The notes under the pieces: generated by a model
The model's input: only the letters and a program-made list of their open reading frames with translations
Database searches by the model: none
Told to the model about the DNA's origin: nothing
Shown here: positions 1 to 8,079 of the stretch, in pieces
How positions within the stretch are numbered: the first letter of the stretch is position 1
Layout of the letters: the number at the start of each line of letters is the position of its first letter
Position numbers and translations under genes: made by a program
NCBI GenBank assembly: GCA_030065205.1
Contig: JASJDN010000065.1
Coordinates: 1 to 33,642 of the forward strand
DNA from: Crocosphaera sp.
GTDB lineage: Bacteria; Cyanobacteriota; Cyanobacteriia; Cyanobacteriales; Microcystaceae
Length of the DNA stretch: 33,642 nucleotides
Direction of reading: 5' to 3'

Positions 1-311
1 TCGGGACAAATATCGCCCTTCGTGCCTCTTACATTCTGAGGTTTCCTCAGAATTAGGCACTCAGAAATTGTAAAGGTGACGCGACTGGTAAATTAGGTTT
101 AGCGGTGACGCACAGCCAAAAAATTAAATAGATTTTAGATCCGTTTGCGGTCGGTGCGCCCGTGAACGCTAAATAAACAGCCCAGTAATGGCGGTCTTAC
201 GGGGACTATTTCGGTAGTCTAGTCAAGAGTCTATATGGGAATCCCTCGCGCCTCTCGCGACGGGAGGTTCAAACATAAGCATTACCCACCAACGTACACC
301 CATCAGATTAC
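1..311. other. Hairpin-rich intergenic/leader region before ccmO
   Basis: No convincing ORF. A perfect 9-bp hairpin lies at 33-41/45-53 (ATTCTGAGG, loop TTT), enclosed by GTGCCT (22-27) and AGGCAC (55-60), so 22-60 can form one long stem; there is no T-run after it. The octamer GGTGACGC occurs at 74-81 and 112-119. A GC-rich hairpin (TCGCG 246-250 / CGCGA 256-260, extended by CCC/GGG around a bulged C) lies about 50 nt before the ccmO ATG. This could be the terminator of an upstream gene plus a structured ccmO leader. I do not recognise a known RNA family. Confidence 0.4.
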
Positions 312-1142
312 ATGACCAGTCTTGCTACTTCTAAACACCGATACGCCTCACAAACCCAACCCAGCATGAAATCATCTCACTTACCCAGTGATAGCGCCCT
401 TGGCCTTATTTCTACCCATAGTTTTCCTGCCATTGTGGGAACGGCTGACATGATGCTTAAATCAGCCGATGTAACGTTAGTGGGCTATGAAAAAATTGGC
501 AGTGGACACTGTACCGCCATTGTACGGGGGAAAGTGGCTAATGTTCGCCTGGCTGTGGAAGAGGGGGCAAAAACGGCTGAAAAGTTCGGTCAATTAATTT
601 CTAAATTGGTCATTGCCCGCCCAATGCCTAATCTAGAGGCAGTTTTTCCCATTGGTAGTCATTTAGTCGAAATTGCCCAACAACAACAGGGTTATAGTCG
701 TCTCAGTAATCGTTCGATTGGACTCCTGGAAACCAGAGGCTTTCCGGCGATGGTGGGGGCAGCCGATGCGATGTTAAAATCAGCCGATGTGCAGTTAGCG
801 TCTTACGAAATTATTGGGGATGGACTCTGTACCGCTATTATTCGGGGTTCGGTAGCGAATGTAGCGGTGGCCATTGAAGCGGGAATGCACGAAGCCGAAA
901 AAATTGGGGAATTGCACGCCATGATGGTCATTCCCAGACTGCTAGAAGATTTAGAACATACCTTACCAGTGGCCACCTATTGGCGCGATGAGACAGATCC
1001 TTTACCCATGTTAATGCCTACACCCGTCAAGCAACATCAACGGGAATTAATCGCTTTACCTGAGCTAGAGAAAAAGCCATTGATAATGAAAAAGCCAGCC
1101 GAAATTGAAGAAACTATCGAAATTGAACAGGAAAACCCCTAA
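312..1142 (+). CDS. ccmO: CcmO-like tandem-BMC carboxysome shell protein
   Basis: Shell protein of the beta-carboxysome, the compartment that encloses Rubisco and carbonic anhydrase. The 276-residue chain contains two bacterial microcompartment domains, roughly residues 29-104 and 136-209. Each starts with a near-identical core (IGLLETRGFPAMVGAADAML in the second copy; GLISTHSFPAIVGTADMML in the first) and continues with a CTAI(V/I)RG strand and a VANV..A.E.G helix. Tandem BMC domains without the CcmK/CcmL layout are characteristic of CcmO, which forms pseudohexameric trimers at facet edges. The tail after residue 220 is acidic and proline-rich and probably disordered. It stands alone here; in many cyanobacteria ccmO is likewise separate from ccmKLMN. 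The ATG at 312 leaves a 28-residue leader before the first domain, so a later start is possible. Confidence 0.9.
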   Translation: MTSLATSKHRYASQTQPSMKSSHLPSDSALGLISTHSFPAIVGTADMMLKSADVTLVGYEKIGSGHCTAIVRGKVANVRLAVEEGAKTAEKFGQLISKLVIARPMPNLEAVFPIGSHLVEIAQQQQGYSRLSNRSIGLLETRGFPAMVGAADAMLKSADVQLASYEIIGDGLCTAIIRGSVANVAVAIEAGMHEAEKIGELHAMMVIPRLLEDLEHTLPVATYWRDETDPLPMLMPTPVKQHQRELIALPELEKKPLIMKKPAEIEETIEIEQENP

Positions 1143-1161
1143 AAACTCTTATAACCGGTGA

Positions 1162-1191
1162 AGCGACTGCCAAAATGCGGCTGAAGTCGCT
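1162..1191 (+). terminator. Hairpin 3' of ccmO
   Basis: AGCGACT (1162-1168) pairs with AGTCGCT (1185-1191); an inner GCC/GGC pairing strengthens the stem. It begins 20 nt after the ccmO stop. No strong T-tract follows, so it may be a 3'-end stabiliser rather than a full intrinsic terminator. Confidence 0.45.
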
Positions 1192-1398
1192 CCGACTAGG
1201 GCTTTCGTTCATTTTTGCCATCTAAAAGGTCTACTTTTTGAATATGACTCAAACCTTTGGCTCAATTAGACAACGAAGGTTTCAGCCTTGTTTAGAACTA
1301 TTTATAACGTTTACCGTTGTAAGATGTTATTAATCAGGAATAACAGATATTACTCAATACTCAATTAATAACTGCTTCTTCGGAGGATTAATAACAGC

Positions 1399-1944
1399 AT
1401 GAAGTCCAAAAAACTAGCGATTCTAACTAATGCAGTTTTTGTAAATATCGTTTGTCTCACTTTGGTAATCACTGGTTGTAGTGCTATCAATAGGGATACA
1501 TCCCGTCAAACCAATTCTCCTTTAGCAACTCAGAGCCAATCAGAAAATAACACTAACACTATATTTTTTGAGGAAAAAGGGGTTGCTATTAAAGGAACTG
1601 ACCCCGTGGCTTATTTTTTAGACAAACAAGCCGTTCAAGGAAATCCTCAATTTAGCTATCAGTGGGCTGGTACCACATGGTGGTTTAAAAGTGTCGAAAA
1701 TCGGGATTTATTTATAGAGCAACCTGACAACTATGCACCTCAATATGGTGGTTTTTGTGCTTGGGCCGTTAGTAATAATTATACGGCTCCTATTGACCCG
1801 TCAGCTTGGACAATCGTAGAAGGAAAATTATATCTTAATTATGATAAAAACATCCAAAATAAATGGACTAAAAATATGACAAATAATATCCTTAAAGCTG
1901 ATTCTAATTGGACTAATTTATCAGCAGAATTACAGACTAAATAG
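1399..1944 (+). CDS. YHS domain-containing lipoprotein
   Basis: 181-residue predicted lipoprotein. The N-terminus has basic residues, a hydrophobic stretch (residues 6-22) and a lipobox ending at Cys27 (VITGC). After a Ser/Thr/Asn-rich linker comes a YHS-type domain at about residues 55-150, with the usual IKGTDPVAYF start, a WWF strand, and the YGGFCAWAVS segment carrying the conserved Cys. YHS domains are associated with metal-related proteins; here it would sit on the periplasmic face of a membrane. The substrate is unknown. The start is supported by a GGAGG motif at 1382-1386 ahead of the ATG. It converges tail to tail with mutS2, with only 14 bp between the stop codons. Confidence 0.75.
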   Translation: MKSKKLAILTNAVFVNIVCLTLVITGCSAINRDTSRQTNSPLATQSQSENNTNTIFFEEKGVAIKGTDPVAYFLDKQAVQGNPQFSYQWAGTTWWFKSVENRDLFIEQPDNYAPQYGGFCAWAVSNNYTAPIDPSAWTIVEGKLYLNYDKNIQNKWTKNMTNNILKADSNWTNLSAELQTK

Positions 1945-1958
1945 ATATTGAGCAAATT

Positions 1959-4502
1959 CTACTTAAAATAAGCCAATGTTACCCCAGAACCCCCTTCCTT
2001 TTGAGGGGCTAACTCAAACCTAGCAATCTGAGGATGACGCTTCAAAAACTCATGAACCCCTTGGCGCAACTTACCCGTTCCTTTGCCATGAATAATCCAT
2101 AATAGTCCTGACTCTGTGGCTTGAGCGATCGCATTTTCTAAGTCGGCTTCAGCTTCTGCGACACGACTCCCCCGAATATCAATGGTATTCTGGGAGGTGC
2201 GAATGACTGGAACATCTTTGGGTTTAGAGGATTTCGGTGGCGGGGTAACCCCTTGTTTTTTCTCTTTAACCTTGGTTTCCACCTTTTGACCATCCAATGA
2301 CTCAATATCCCGAAAAGAAACGGTCATTTTCATTAGTCCAAACCGTACCATCACCTCTTCATCTTCAGCAGACACCTCTAACACTTCGGCGGTTTGTCCT
2401 AAGTTAGAAAGACGTATTTTTTCTCCCACTTGCGGCTGATAACTAACTTTTGGTTTAACTTTTTTAGGTAACTGTTTTTGACCAATATTAGCAATGGCTT
2501 CGGTTGCTTTTTGAGCATTTTGGCTGCTTTTTTTCCCTTTTTGTAAGTTACGAATCACTTGGGCAATCTCTTCTTTGGCTTCTGCGATCGCTTTTTGTAC
2601 TTCTAATTCTTGATACCGTTTTAAGTCTTTTTCCCTCTCTTGTAAAGCCGTTGCTTTTTCCGTCACTTCACTATAAAACTTTTCCGTTTCTTGCAACAAT
2701 TTTTGCGCTTCTTGGGCTTTTTCTTCTTGCTGTCTCCGTTGCGCTTCTAACCCGGCAATGACATCATTAACATCTTGAGACAGTCCTCCAATACGAGTTT
2801 TCGCCTCTTCAATAATTTCCCCATCTAACCCCAGACGTTGAGCAATACTTAGGGCATTAGACCGCCCTGGAATGCCCCACAACAGCCGATAAGTGGGGGA
2901 AAGGGTTCGATCATCAAATTCCACTGAAGCGTTTTCAAAGCGGGAATCTTCGTATTTGAGGGCTTTTAATTCTCCGTAGTGTGTCGTTGCAATGGTTAAT
3001 TGGGCATGATCGGCTAAATGATGCAATAAAGCGATCGCCAAAGCACTTCCTTCGGCGGGATCGGTTCCGGCACCGACTTCGTCGAGAAGGATGAGACTGG
3101 GAGGGGGGGAGAGGGGGAGAGGGGGAGCAGGGGAGGCAGGGGAGGCAGGGGGAGCAGGGGGAGCAGGGGAGGCAGGGGGAGCAGGGGGAGCAGGGGAGGC
3201 AGAGGGAGCAGAGGGAGCAGGGGAGGCAGGGGAGGCAGAGGGAGCAGTTTCAGATACAGTTGTTTTCTGTTCTAACGCTTCTAAAATGCGAACGATACGA
3301 CGAATATGACCGGAAAAGGTGGATAAATTTTGTTCAATAGACTGCTCATCCCCGATATCGGCTAAAATTTGCTCAAACCAGGGCAGTTCTACTGGTTCTT
3401 TGGCAGGGACAAATAAGCCAACTTTAGCCATCAAAGCTGCTAACCCCACAGTTTTCAGGGTGACGGTTTTCCCTCCGGTATTGGGTCCGGTGATGGCAAT
3501 AACTCGAATGTCTGGATTAATTTGTACGTTAATGGGAACCACGGGCGATCCTTGTTCGTGTCTTTCTTGCCACACTAATAAAGGATGGTGTAACTGTCGG
3601 AGGGTAATGGTTTCGTTGGTTTCAATAAATCTGGGGGCGTTTCCTCCCAACCAGAAGCTATATCTTGCCCTAGCGGTGGCTAAGTCTAAAACCGTGGCGA
3701 TCGCCAGTAAATACTCTAAGTCTTCGGCTACTTCGGCTACTTGTTCGGTTAACTGGCGTAAAATGGCTTCTTCTTCTCTCTCTTCTTGTCGTAAGTATTG
3801 ACGGCGTTTATTGCCCATCTGTACGACGGAGTTGGGTTCAATATAAAAGGTTCCCCCTGTCCCAGAGGTATCGTGAATAATGCCTGGAATTTGCTCTTTT
3901 TGCCCTGCTTTGACGGGAAGGACAAAGCGATCGCCCCGTTGTGTAATTACCCCTTCTTGGATCGCGTTTCCTTTTTGCTGCATAATATTTTGCAGTTTGT
4001 CATAGATGCGATCCCTAATCTCTTTCAGATTATGACGAATTTCTCCCAGTTTAGGACTGGCGCGATCGGCTACTTTTCCGGCTTCATCAATGCAGTGATG
4101 AATGGCTTTTTCTAGTTCGGGGTAGGTACGAATATCAGCGACTAACTCTGTTAAAACGGGTAAATCTTCACAATCATCAATAATTCGTCTTAACCGTCGC
4201 ATTCCTGCTAAAGTGGTGGCAATATTAAGCAATTCTTGCCCTGAGAGACTTCCTTTTAGCGTTGCTCTTTTTAGGGAGTCTCCCACATCGCTGATCCCTT
4301 CAAATGTCCATTTAATTTCTAAATTCTGCTCTAGGCGATAAATTTCCTTAGTTTGAGCTAATAGTTCTTGACTTTCTTCTATTGTTGTCGGTATAGGTAA
4401 ATTGCGAGCCGCTACTGCTCCCATTTTCGTCGCAGCAAAAGTGGCTAACTGTTGGCAAAGTCGAGGCCACTCTAGTAAGTTTAATGTTTCTTTATCAATC
4501 AC
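1959..4502 (-). CDS. mutS2: Endonuclease MutS2 with low-complexity insertion
   Basis: MutS2-family ATPase; characterised members act on branched DNA or collided ribosomes. The 847-residue chain has a core domain with coiled-coil lever (to about 290), a Walker A motif GPNTGGKT (339-346), Walker B LILLDE (about 470-474), an ATTH motif (505-508), a long coiled coil (about 580-660), and a C-terminal Smr domain from about 770 with the DIRG and HGKGTGKLR motifs. The start is GTG, giving MIDKETLN. The odd feature is a stretch of about 50 residues (about 419-468) built almost only from Ala, Ser and Pro between the two ATPase motifs, encoded by a 9-bp DNA repeat. All catalytic motifs are intact and in frame, so the gene is probably functional. 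Confidence 0.95.
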   Translation of the reverse strand: MIDKETLNLLEWPRLCQQLATFAATKMGAVAARNLPIPTTIEESQELLAQTKEIYRLEQNLEIKWTFEGISDVGDSLKRATLKGSLSGQELLNIATTLAGMRRLRRIIDDCEDLPVLTELVADIRTYPELEKAIHHCIDEAGKVADRASPKLGEIRHNLKEIRDRIYDKLQNIMQQKGNAIQEGVITQRGDRFVLPVKAGQKEQIPGIIHDTSGTGGTFYIEPNSVVQMGNKRRQYLRQEEREEEAILRQLTEQVAEVAEDLEYLLAIATVLDLATARARYSFWLGGNAPRFIETNETITLRQLHHPLLVWQERHEQGSPVVPINVQINPDIRVIAITGPNTGGKTVTLKTVGLAALMAKVGLFVPAKEPVELPWFEQILADIGDEQSIEQNLSTFSGHIRRIVRILEALEQKTTVSETAPSASPASPAPSAPSASPAPPAPPASPAPPAPPASPASPAPPLPLSPPPSLILLDEVGAGTDPAEGSALAIALLHHLADHAQLTIATTHYGELKALKYEDSRFENASVEFDDRTLSPTYRLLWGIPGRSNALSIAQRLGLDGEIIEEAKTRIGGLSQDVNDVIAGLEAQRRQQEEKAQEAQKLLQETEKFYSEVTEKATALQEREKDLKRYQELEVQKAIAEAKEEIAQVIRNLQKGKKSSQNAQKATEAIANIGQKQLPKKVKPKVSYQPQVGEKIRLSNLGQTAEVLEVSAEDEEVMVRFGLMKMTVSFRDIESLDGQKVETKVKEKKQGVTPPPKSSKPKDVPVIRTSQNTIDIRGSRVAEAEADLENAIAQATESGLLWIIHGKGTGKLRQGVHEFLKRHPQIARFELAPQKEGGSGVTLAYFK
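3092..3247. repeat. G-rich 9-bp tandem repeat inside mutS2
   Basis: On the plus strand the tract is made of variants of AGGGGAGGC and AGGGGGAGC, about 17 units, with one strand almost free of T. Because the unit is 9 bp it keeps the reading frame and encodes Ala/Ser/Pro triplets in MutS2. Similar G-rich heptamer- and nonamer-like repeats are familiar from intergenic DNA of cyanobacteria. Confidence 0.85.
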
Positions 4503-4590
4503 TTTTTATTAAATTAAAAGACTCATAGCTTTTATGAGTTAATCTTACTTATTATGCTAATGGAATTCATAGAGATTCGTCAACTAATAC

Positions 4591-4707
4591 CAATTCTCAA
4601 AACTTTTCAGAGCATTAAGTAGTCATTGCGAGGGGTGATATGAGAAGTCAGGTTGAATCTTACTGGAAATACCCCGAAGCAATCTCTCTAGCTATTTTTG
4701 AGAATTG
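4591..4707. repeat. MITE-like element with 12-bp terminal inverted repeats
   Basis: CAATTCTCAAAA (4591-4602) and TTTTGAGAATTG (4696-4707) are perfect inverted ends of a 117-bp non-coding segment. Inside are CATTGCGAGG and CGAAGCAATCTC, resembling the dispersed CATTGCGAG...GAAGCAATC repeats known from many bacterial genomes. No ORF inside. A mobile origin is inferred from the ends and the internal sequence. Confidence 0.6.
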
Positions 4708-4744
4708 CCATCACAAACATAATTCCCTTAAAACACAAAATATA

Positions 4745-4793
4745 GAGGTAATACCGTAGTATCACCTCCACGTCTAGAAATCCTTATCTAGAC
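4745..4793 (-). terminator. Two hairpins 3' of the coiled-coil gene
   Basis: Read on the minus strand after the stop at 4809, the first hairpin is GTCTAGA/TCTAGAC (4787-4793 with 4772-4778). The second pairs 4759-4768 with 4745-4754, nine of ten positions matching. A T-rich run (TATATTTTGTGTTTT) follows, consistent with intrinsic termination. Confidence 0.55.
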
Positions 4794-4808
4794 TCTATGT
4801 TTCTGTTT

Positions 4809-5117
4809 CTATTGAAACTTCTTAACTGCGTTGTTAAATGATGTTTCTAGATCCTTCCAAGCTTGTTCAAAACCGGTTTGGATATCTTTCCAGGCATCTT
4901 CTCCTGCTTTTTGTAGTTCTTCTAATTTATTAACGGCAGCGTCTCTTTTTGCCGTTAATTCCTCAATTTGACTGTGATATTCAATCTCAGTATCGGCCTT
5001 AGCTTGTTGAGCTTTGGCTTTCATTTCGTCAATTTGAGCATTCAATTTATCTAACTGAGCTTTTACTTTTTCTTCGTAAGCTTGTTTACTTAAATTGTCA
5101 GGCGTTTGAGTAGCCAT
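4809..5117 (-). CDS. Small coiled-coil protein of unknown function
   Basis: 102-residue, highly charged protein rich in Lys, Glu, Ala and Gln. Heptad-like spacing of Leu, Ile and Met from residue 15 to about 70 predicts one long coiled coil, followed by an amphipathic C-terminal helix with repeated Trp and Phe (DAWKDIQTGFEQAWKDLETS), which could contact a membrane or another protein. There is no signal peptide or membrane segment. It is transcribed alone, with its own 3' hairpins. I do not recognise the family; apolipoprotein-like or stress-related helical proteins look similar, but that is only a resemblance. Confidence 0.7.
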   Translation of the reverse strand: MATQTPDNLSKQAYEEKVKAQLDKLNAQIDEMKAKAQQAKADTEIEYHSQIEELTAKRDAAVNKLEELQKAGEDAWKDIQTGFEQAWKDLETSFNNAVKKFQ

Positions 5118-5188
5118 ATATTCCTATTCTCCTCTATTTATTTGGTTAACAGTGTTTTATGGTTCTTAAATAGTTAATTAATTGATAA

Positions 5189-5515
5189 TTAACTTACACT
5201 AAAAGCAATACAAATTAAACTAATAACAAATGCTGCAGCTAATCCACCTAAAATAATATAGGCATATTGCTCTCTAGGAGTTGGATATTTTGCCCCTGTC
5301 ATGGGAGGCGTTACAGGATAATTGTTAATTAATCCTTCTTGGTCTACGGTGTAGCCTCCTGTTGTGGGAGCATCGTTTTCCTGAATTTCTTGTCGTTTCT
5401 CTTTTTGGGTTCCTTCTCTTTCTATTCTTGCAGCAACGTCAGAAGGAATCAACTCACTACCATCACTAACATTGTTATCTAGAGTTTTGGTATCAATATC
5501 TGTTTTGTTTTCCAT
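5189..5515 (-). CDS. Small single-span membrane protein, unknown function
   Basis: 108 residues from the preferred ATG (MENKTDID); the reading frame is open a further 25 codons upstream, but that extension looks unstructured and I do not favour it. The first 80 residues are acidic and polar, with a PPMTG...YPTPREQYAY stretch just before a single C-terminal transmembrane helix (about residues 85-106, IILGGLAAAFVISLICIAFS). This layout suggests a tail-anchored or thylakoid/plasma-membrane protein with a cytoplasmic head. No catalytic motif. It is divergent from the small ribbon-helix-helix gene at 5702, and the 190 bp between them hold repeated TTAAGACAA motifs. Confidence 0.65.
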   Translation of the reverse strand: MENKTDIDTKTLDNNVSDGSELIPSDVAARIEREGTQKEKRQEIQENDAPTTGGYTVDQEGLINNYPVTPPMTGAKYPTPREQYAYIILGGLAAAFVISLICIAFSVS

Positions 5516-5564
5516 AAGCGTTTTTGAATTCAACAAGCAGAGTTTTGTCTGCGTTACTACCATC

Positions 5565-5672
5565 TTAAGACAATGTTTATATTTTGTCAAGTTTTTGTAC
5601 TAACAAAATACAGAATAAGTACATTCACTGTGTGACAGACAAAAATATGATGTTATGATCTTGTTAAGACAA
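5565..5672. promoter_or_regulatory. Candidate operator: two TTAAGACAA motifs
   Basis: TTAAGACAA occurs at 5565-5573 and 5664-5672; the second lies within the short inverted repeat CTTGT-TAAG-ACAAG (5660-5673). Both sit between the divergent starts at 5515 and 5702. Ribbon-helix-helix proteins often bind such sites upstream of their own gene; the link is inferred. Confidence 0.3.
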
Positions 5673-5701
5673 GTGATAGATAATGTAAATACAAAAAAGA
5701 C

Positions 5702-5881
5702 ATGGCTAGAACAAAACCAAAATCTGATAAAGTGTTAACCATTCGCCTTCCAGAAAAGGACTTATTACGGTTAGAAGCATACTGTATGGTAGATGGTAAG
5801 ACCAAAACCGAAGTAATCAGGCAGTTTATTCACGGTTTGCCGGTCAAGGAAAGTACAACCACGGAACCTATGGGTTACTAA
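5702..5881 (+). CDS. Ribbon-helix-helix (CopG-like) small DNA-binding protein
   Basis: 59-residue reading frame, ATG at 5702 and TAA at 5879-5881. After a basic leader (MARTKPKSDK) comes a strand VLTIRLP followed by two helices (EKDLLRLEAYCMVDG, then KTKTEVIRQFIHGL), the strand-helix-helix order of the CopG/Arc/MetJ fold. The alternating VLTIRL strand would insert into the DNA major groove as a dimer. It could regulate itself or the divergent gene at 5515, or be a lone antitoxin: no toxin-like partner is adjacent, since the next gene is the unrelated DUF4335 protein on the other strand. The short C-terminal tail is polar. The fold call is good; the role is unknown. Confidence 0.7.
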   Translation: MARTKPKSDKVLTIRLPEKDLLRLEAYCMVDGKTKTEVIRQFIHGLPVKESTTTEPMGY

Positions 5882-5919
5882 ATAGAAAATGATTATCAGA
5901 ATATTACGGTGGAATTAAT

Positions 5920-7362
5920 TTACTCCAAAAGGGTTTTAACCTTTCCATTAGGAATTAAAACGAGGCGAATAGTTTGATTATTCGATGTTTCCAGGGGAGA
6001 AACAAATTCAGATCCAGGAACAGGAAAAGGAATTTGAGAGCGGTAAATAGCGGCTGAACGACCTAAAGGGACGGTTTGTTTAAGAGAACCATCTTCTTGA
6101 ACAATTAAACGATATTCTAGCGTTTGTTCTAGATTTTGAGGGGGTTCCCACCGTTCCTGAAAATACTGGCGAACTTGGGCAACTTGAGGAATGGCATCAA
6201 GGAGACTGGTTTGAGGAGGGGGTTTGGGGGTTACTTTCGCGTCTGGTGATAACAACTCATCAGGGACGGTGACTTGATCGCGACTTGATGGTGAAGGGAA
6301 AGACGGTGTCCCTCCCCTGTTAGTCGCTTTGGCTTGCAACGTCGGGGGAGCGGGTAAAGTGGGGTTTTGCATTAGTTGTTTTGCCTGTTCTGGGGGTAAA
6401 CTAGGCATAACGATGGGAGTTTCGCCGTTGGGCAAAAGATGAGTTGGAACTTGATCAACCGTTACCGAATTATTAGAAGCAGCAGTATTAGGTTTAGGCG
6501 GTGCGGTCGGGGCTGCGGGTGGGGGAGGTAAAACCCTTAAGGGAGGGGCTTGAACCGAAACATTAGGGTTACGGGGCGGGGGCGTGGTTTGCCCAATTTG
6601 GCTAGGGGGTGGTAAGGGGTCGCGATTCGCCAAGGAGGGAGCCAAGGAGGGGTTAGGAAGTGGGGTTTTGGGGGGTGGCGGTACAGGGGGTAACACATCT
6701 AGGAAAGACAGGGTTTTATCTGGGTTTTCTGCGGTGTCCTCAGTGGGGGTATCCCTTGAGACAACTTGTCGAAACCACTTGACTCCCACAGTAGGAATTA
6801 AAATAGCGAGGATTGCTGCGATACCAGTGGCGCTCCAAACGGCCAAACTTTTTCTTAAGGGAGTGGTTTTGGGGCTAGTTAAAGTAACAATCGTATTGTT
6901 ATAGGTTTCTAAGGCATTAAGGAGATCAAAGAGTTGAGAAATACTCAACGTCACCTCTGCGTGAGAAGCTTGAGAGGCCAACGAACCAAAGGTTAAATGG
7001 TGGTTGAGTAGTCCTTGAGGGGATAAGGATGGGGGGATAATGGTTTCTGTGTCTACGGTAGGCTGAGTTGGGGATAATGGCTTCTCTACGGTTGCTTGCC
7101 AATAAAAGGCGGTTTGATGGAGAAAATTTTTAACATAGGTTTGGACAACGTTGCATAATAATTCCAGTTGAATGCGGTCGCCTTTGACAGTCACTTGATC
7201 TTCTTCTAGGAGTCGAGGATCATCAAATTGTAGTTCAAATTCAATGTTATCTAAGGAGACTAATTCTCCCCAACGGGATAACATAGGCCGTTTATCCCAT
7301 AATTTCAGGGTACAGGTGGGAGGGGTATAGGTTTGTAGCGGGGTATTATTTAATAACATCAT
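5920..7362 (-). CDS. DUF4335-type protein with one membrane span
   Basis: 480 residues. The N-terminal domain (to about residue 150) opens with TPPTCTLKLWDK and resembles the cyanobacterial DUF4335 family. A transmembrane helix follows at about 173-195, then a long Pro-rich linker (about 225-390, many PPP runs), and a C-terminal globular part (from about 395) with the strand-rich stretch YRLIVQEDGSLKQTVPLGRSA. The arrangement suggests a membrane-anchored protein with a flexible extracytoplasmic arm; function is unknown. It lies 37 bp downstream of the DUF3038-like gene on the same strand, and that pairing supports both assignments. Two adjacent ATG codons are possible starts (7362 or 7359). 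Confidence 0.7.
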   Translation of the reverse strand: MMLLNNTPLQTYTPPTCTLKLWDKRPMLSRWGELVSLDNIEFELQFDDPRLLEEDQVTVKGDRIQLELLCNVVQTYVKNFLHQTAFYWQATVEKPLSPTQPTVDTETIIPPSLSPQGLLNHHLTFGSLASQASHAEVTLSISQLFDLLNALETYNNTIVTLTSPKTTPLRKSLAVWSATGIAAILAILIPTVGVKWFRQVVSRDTPTEDTAENPDKTLSFLDVLPPVPPPPKTPLPNPSLAPSLANRDPLPPPSQIGQTTPPPRNPNVSVQAPPLRVLPPPPAAPTAPPKPNTAASNNSVTVDQVPTHLLPNGETPIVMPSLPPEQAKQLMQNPTLPAPPTLQAKATNRGGTPSFPSPSSRDQVTVPDELLSPDAKVTPKPPPQTSLLDAIPQVAQVRQYFQERWEPPQNLEQTLEYRLIVQEDGSLKQTVPLGRSAAIYRSQIPFPVPGSEFVSPLETSNNQTIRLVLIPNGKVKTLLE

Positions 7363-7399
7363 TTATAATTATCTAGAAATACAAAAAGTGATCGTTTTA

Positions 7400-7957
7400 T
7401 TAAGATTTGTAATCGAGTAACGTTAACCACAAACGGTCATAGCCATTGTCTCCACTGTAGAATAATAAATCAATTAATAATTTAGAGGCCAATTGAACTT
7501 TTTGGTTGGGGGAAAGTGGTAAGGGATCTGTCCTGGTGGAATAAAACTCCTTAAAATTTTCTAAATAGTTTCCTAATAAGGTGGTTTGAGCCGGATCTTT
7601 GTTTTGTGCTGTCATCTGTTCTAGAAGAGTAACAGCGCGACGAATTAATTCTTGATGTTGTTGACTAATGTAGCAAATAATCAAAATGAGCGATCGCAGT
7701 TGTTCAACGTTGAAGCTATTGATGGGGTTATTTACAGTTGTTTTGTCTCGATTTGACCACAGTTGTACGTTTTCGACTAAAGTTGTCTTGATATCTAGAT
7801 CAAGGGCTGCTTGTAGAAGCATATCTGCATCGATAGGAATTAAACACTCAGTGGCCAACAAAACTAAATCGAGATGGGTTTGCATTTGATACAGTTGTTG
7901 TGGACTGGGTGGGTTGGTTAGGGGAGTATCTCCCCAAGTAGGAACTGACTGGGACAT
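7400..7957 (-). CDS. DUF3038-type protein, unknown function
   Basis: 185 residues, mostly helical and soluble, without signal peptide or membrane span. The pattern QTHLDLVLLATECLIPIDADMLLQAA near the N-terminus (given here only as landmarks LDLVLLA and ADMLLQAA) and the C-terminal LLIDLLFYSGDNGYDRLW resemble the cyanobacterial DUF3038 family. It is the first gene of a two-gene unit with the DUF4335-like gene, which suggests a common process, possibly with the soluble partner docking on the membrane protein. No catalytic residues are recognisable. The ATG start fits the expected family length. Confidence 0.6.
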   Translation of the reverse strand: MSQSVPTWGDTPLTNPPSPQQLYQMQTHLDLVLLATECLIPIDADMLLQAALDLDIKTTLVENVQLWSNRDKTTVNNPINSFNVEQLRSLILIICYISQQHQELIRRAVTLLEQMTAQNKDPAQTTLLGNYLENFKEFYSTRTDPLPLSPNQKVQLASKLLIDLLFYSGDNGYDRLWLTLLDYKS

Positions 7958-8027
7958 ACTGTGGACAGAGAATAATCGGTTTTGTCCTTAATATAACCTG
8001 AGTTCAGCAGTAGGCTTCAGTGGTCAA

Positions 8028-8070
8028 AAGGAGGCAGGAGTTGAAAGGCAGAAGGCAGGAGGTTTCTGCC
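8028..8070. repeat. Dispersed GGCAGGAGG-type repeat
   Basis: A short purine-rich run with GGAGGCAGGAGTT and GGCAGAAGGCAGGAGG. A related sequence in the opposite orientation (AACTCCTGTCTCCTGCCT) appears at about 13352-13370. Both are intergenic, as is usual for these cyanobacterial repeats. Confidence 0.5.
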
Positions 8071-8079
8071 TCAGTCAAA

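Larger units (their letters stand above)
4503..4808. other. Intergenic region with MITE-like repeat and terminator hairpins
   Basis: 306 bp between the mutS2 start and the end of the coiled-coil gene. No ORF. It holds the inverted-repeat element at 4591-4707 and two hairpins at 4745-4793, listed separately. The mutS2 promoter should lie in roughly the first 80 bp, but I see no convincing -35/-10 pair. Confidence 0.6.

Noticed and set aside
3092..3247. CRISPR-like array
   Set aside because: The units are contiguous 9-mers without unique spacers.
3091..3309. Gly/Ala/Glu-rich plus-strand reading frame opposite mutS2
   Set aside because: It is the antisense reading of the 9-bp repeat in mutS2; low complexity and no family features.
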